A program made the position numbers and the translations under genes. Below the pieces are notes generated by a model. That model was not told where the DNA came from and ran no database searches. It worked only from the letters and a program-made list of their open reading frames with translations. DNA of 5,805 nucleotides from the NCBI GenBank assembly GCA_947302895.1, contig CAMYWU010000105.1, forward strand, positions 1 through 5,805, in the 5' to 3' direction. Shown in pieces: positions 5,524-5,805 of this stretch. The number at the start of each line of letters is the position of its first letter. Position 1 is the stretch's first letter. Origin of the DNA: an uncultured Clostridia bacterium (GTDB lineage Bacteria; Bacillota; Clostridia; Oscillospirales; Acutalibacteraceae).

Positions 5524-5805
5524 GAGTATTTAACACCTTAACCAGAACAAAGGAAGAATTTATTCCCGTAGATGAGAACGAAGTTAAGATATACGCTTGC
5601 GGACCAACTGTATATAACTATATTCATATTGGTAATGCAAGACCGCTCTGTGTTTTTGATGTTTTGAGAAAATATCTTGAATACAGGGGATATAACGTTA
5701 AATTTGTTCAGAACTTTACTGATGTTGATGATAAAATCATCAAAAGAGCAAATGAGGAAGGTCTTTCATTTTCAGAGGTTTCCGAGAAGTACATCAACGA
5801 ATTCT
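5520..5805 (+). CDS. cysS: Cysteinyl-tRNA synthetase, N-terminal part (3' truncated by window edge)
   Basis: This class I synthetase charges tRNA-Cys with cysteine. Only the first 95 residues are in the window, and the frame is open to the edge. They include the zinc-ligand Cys27 in Y-A-C-G-P-T-V-Y, the ATP-binding HIGH-type motif H-I-G-N at 36-39 and the conserved N-F-T-D-V-D-D-K-I (65-73), all diagnostic of CysRS. The ATG overlaps the cysE stop (ATGA), and GGAGG lies 10 nt upstream (5505-5509). The gene shares the T-box leader with cysE, so uncharged tRNA-Cys should raise both the charging enzyme and the supply of its amino acid. The pairing cysE-cysS under one T-box is known from other Firmicutes, including Bacillus. 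Confidence 0.97.
   Translation, partial: MRVFNTLTRTKEEFIPVDENEVKIYACGPTVYNYIHIGNARPLCVFDVLRKYLEYRGYNVKFVQNFTDVDDKIIKRANEEGLSFSEVSEKYINEF

Noticed and set aside
1..5805. Mobile elements, CRISPR arrays, tRNA or rRNA genes
   Set aside because: I searched by eye on both strands and saw no transposase, terminal repeats, regularly spaced repeats or tRNA-like cloverleaf; the gene content is housekeeping.

Overview
The window looks like a piece of a low-GC Gram-positive chromosome from the class Clostridia, plausibly a gut or rumen Ruminococcaceae/Oscillospiraceae-type bacterium. The evidence is AT-rich DNA with strong AAGGAGG-type ribosome binding sites, a zinc-ribbon (four-cysteine) ribosomal protein L28, a tRNA-dependent T-box leader in front of cysE-cysS, and the 3' end of a gene for a leucine-rich-repeat protein with a dockerin-type calcium-binding repeat. 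The family assignment is inference; no rRNA or other taxonomic marker is present.

Layout. Positions 1-527 hold the 3' end of the repeat/dockerin gene (+). It converges on rpmB (-, 583-768), and one hairpin with T-tracts on both sides (534-574) serves both. Positions 769-952 are a divergent promoter region with a good -35/-10 pair for rpmB (minus) and another for recA (plus). From 953 a tightly packed plus-strand operon follows: recA (953-2095), recX (2095-2706), rimO (2693-4018) and pgsA (4015-4602). Every junction overlaps by 1-14 nt, which suggests translational coupling. No terminator is visible after pgsA. Within a few bases a new promoter (4606-4633) starts a T-box leader (about 4640-4863), then cysE (4876-5523) and cysS (5520 to the window edge, partial), which overlap by 4 nt.

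How the genes work together. recA and recX encode the recombinase and its modulator. rimO encodes the ribosomal protein S12 methylthiotransferase and pgsA a phosphatidylglycerophosphate synthase; these two are probably housekeeping passengers on the recA transcript. cysE-cysS link cysteine supply (O-acetylserine synthesis) to cysteine use (Cys-tRNA charging). The T-box reads uncharged tRNA-Cys: its specifier triplet is UGC and its antiterminator bulge UGGA fits a UCCA acceptor end.

Most of the window is conserved housekeeping DNA, and I see no convincing undescribed system. The points most worth a second look are an inverted repeat centred on the recA -35 with no recognisable SOS box, the cysteine cluster next to the dockerin repeat, and the lack of a terminator between pgsA and the T-box, which would place the T-box terminator at the end of the recA operon.
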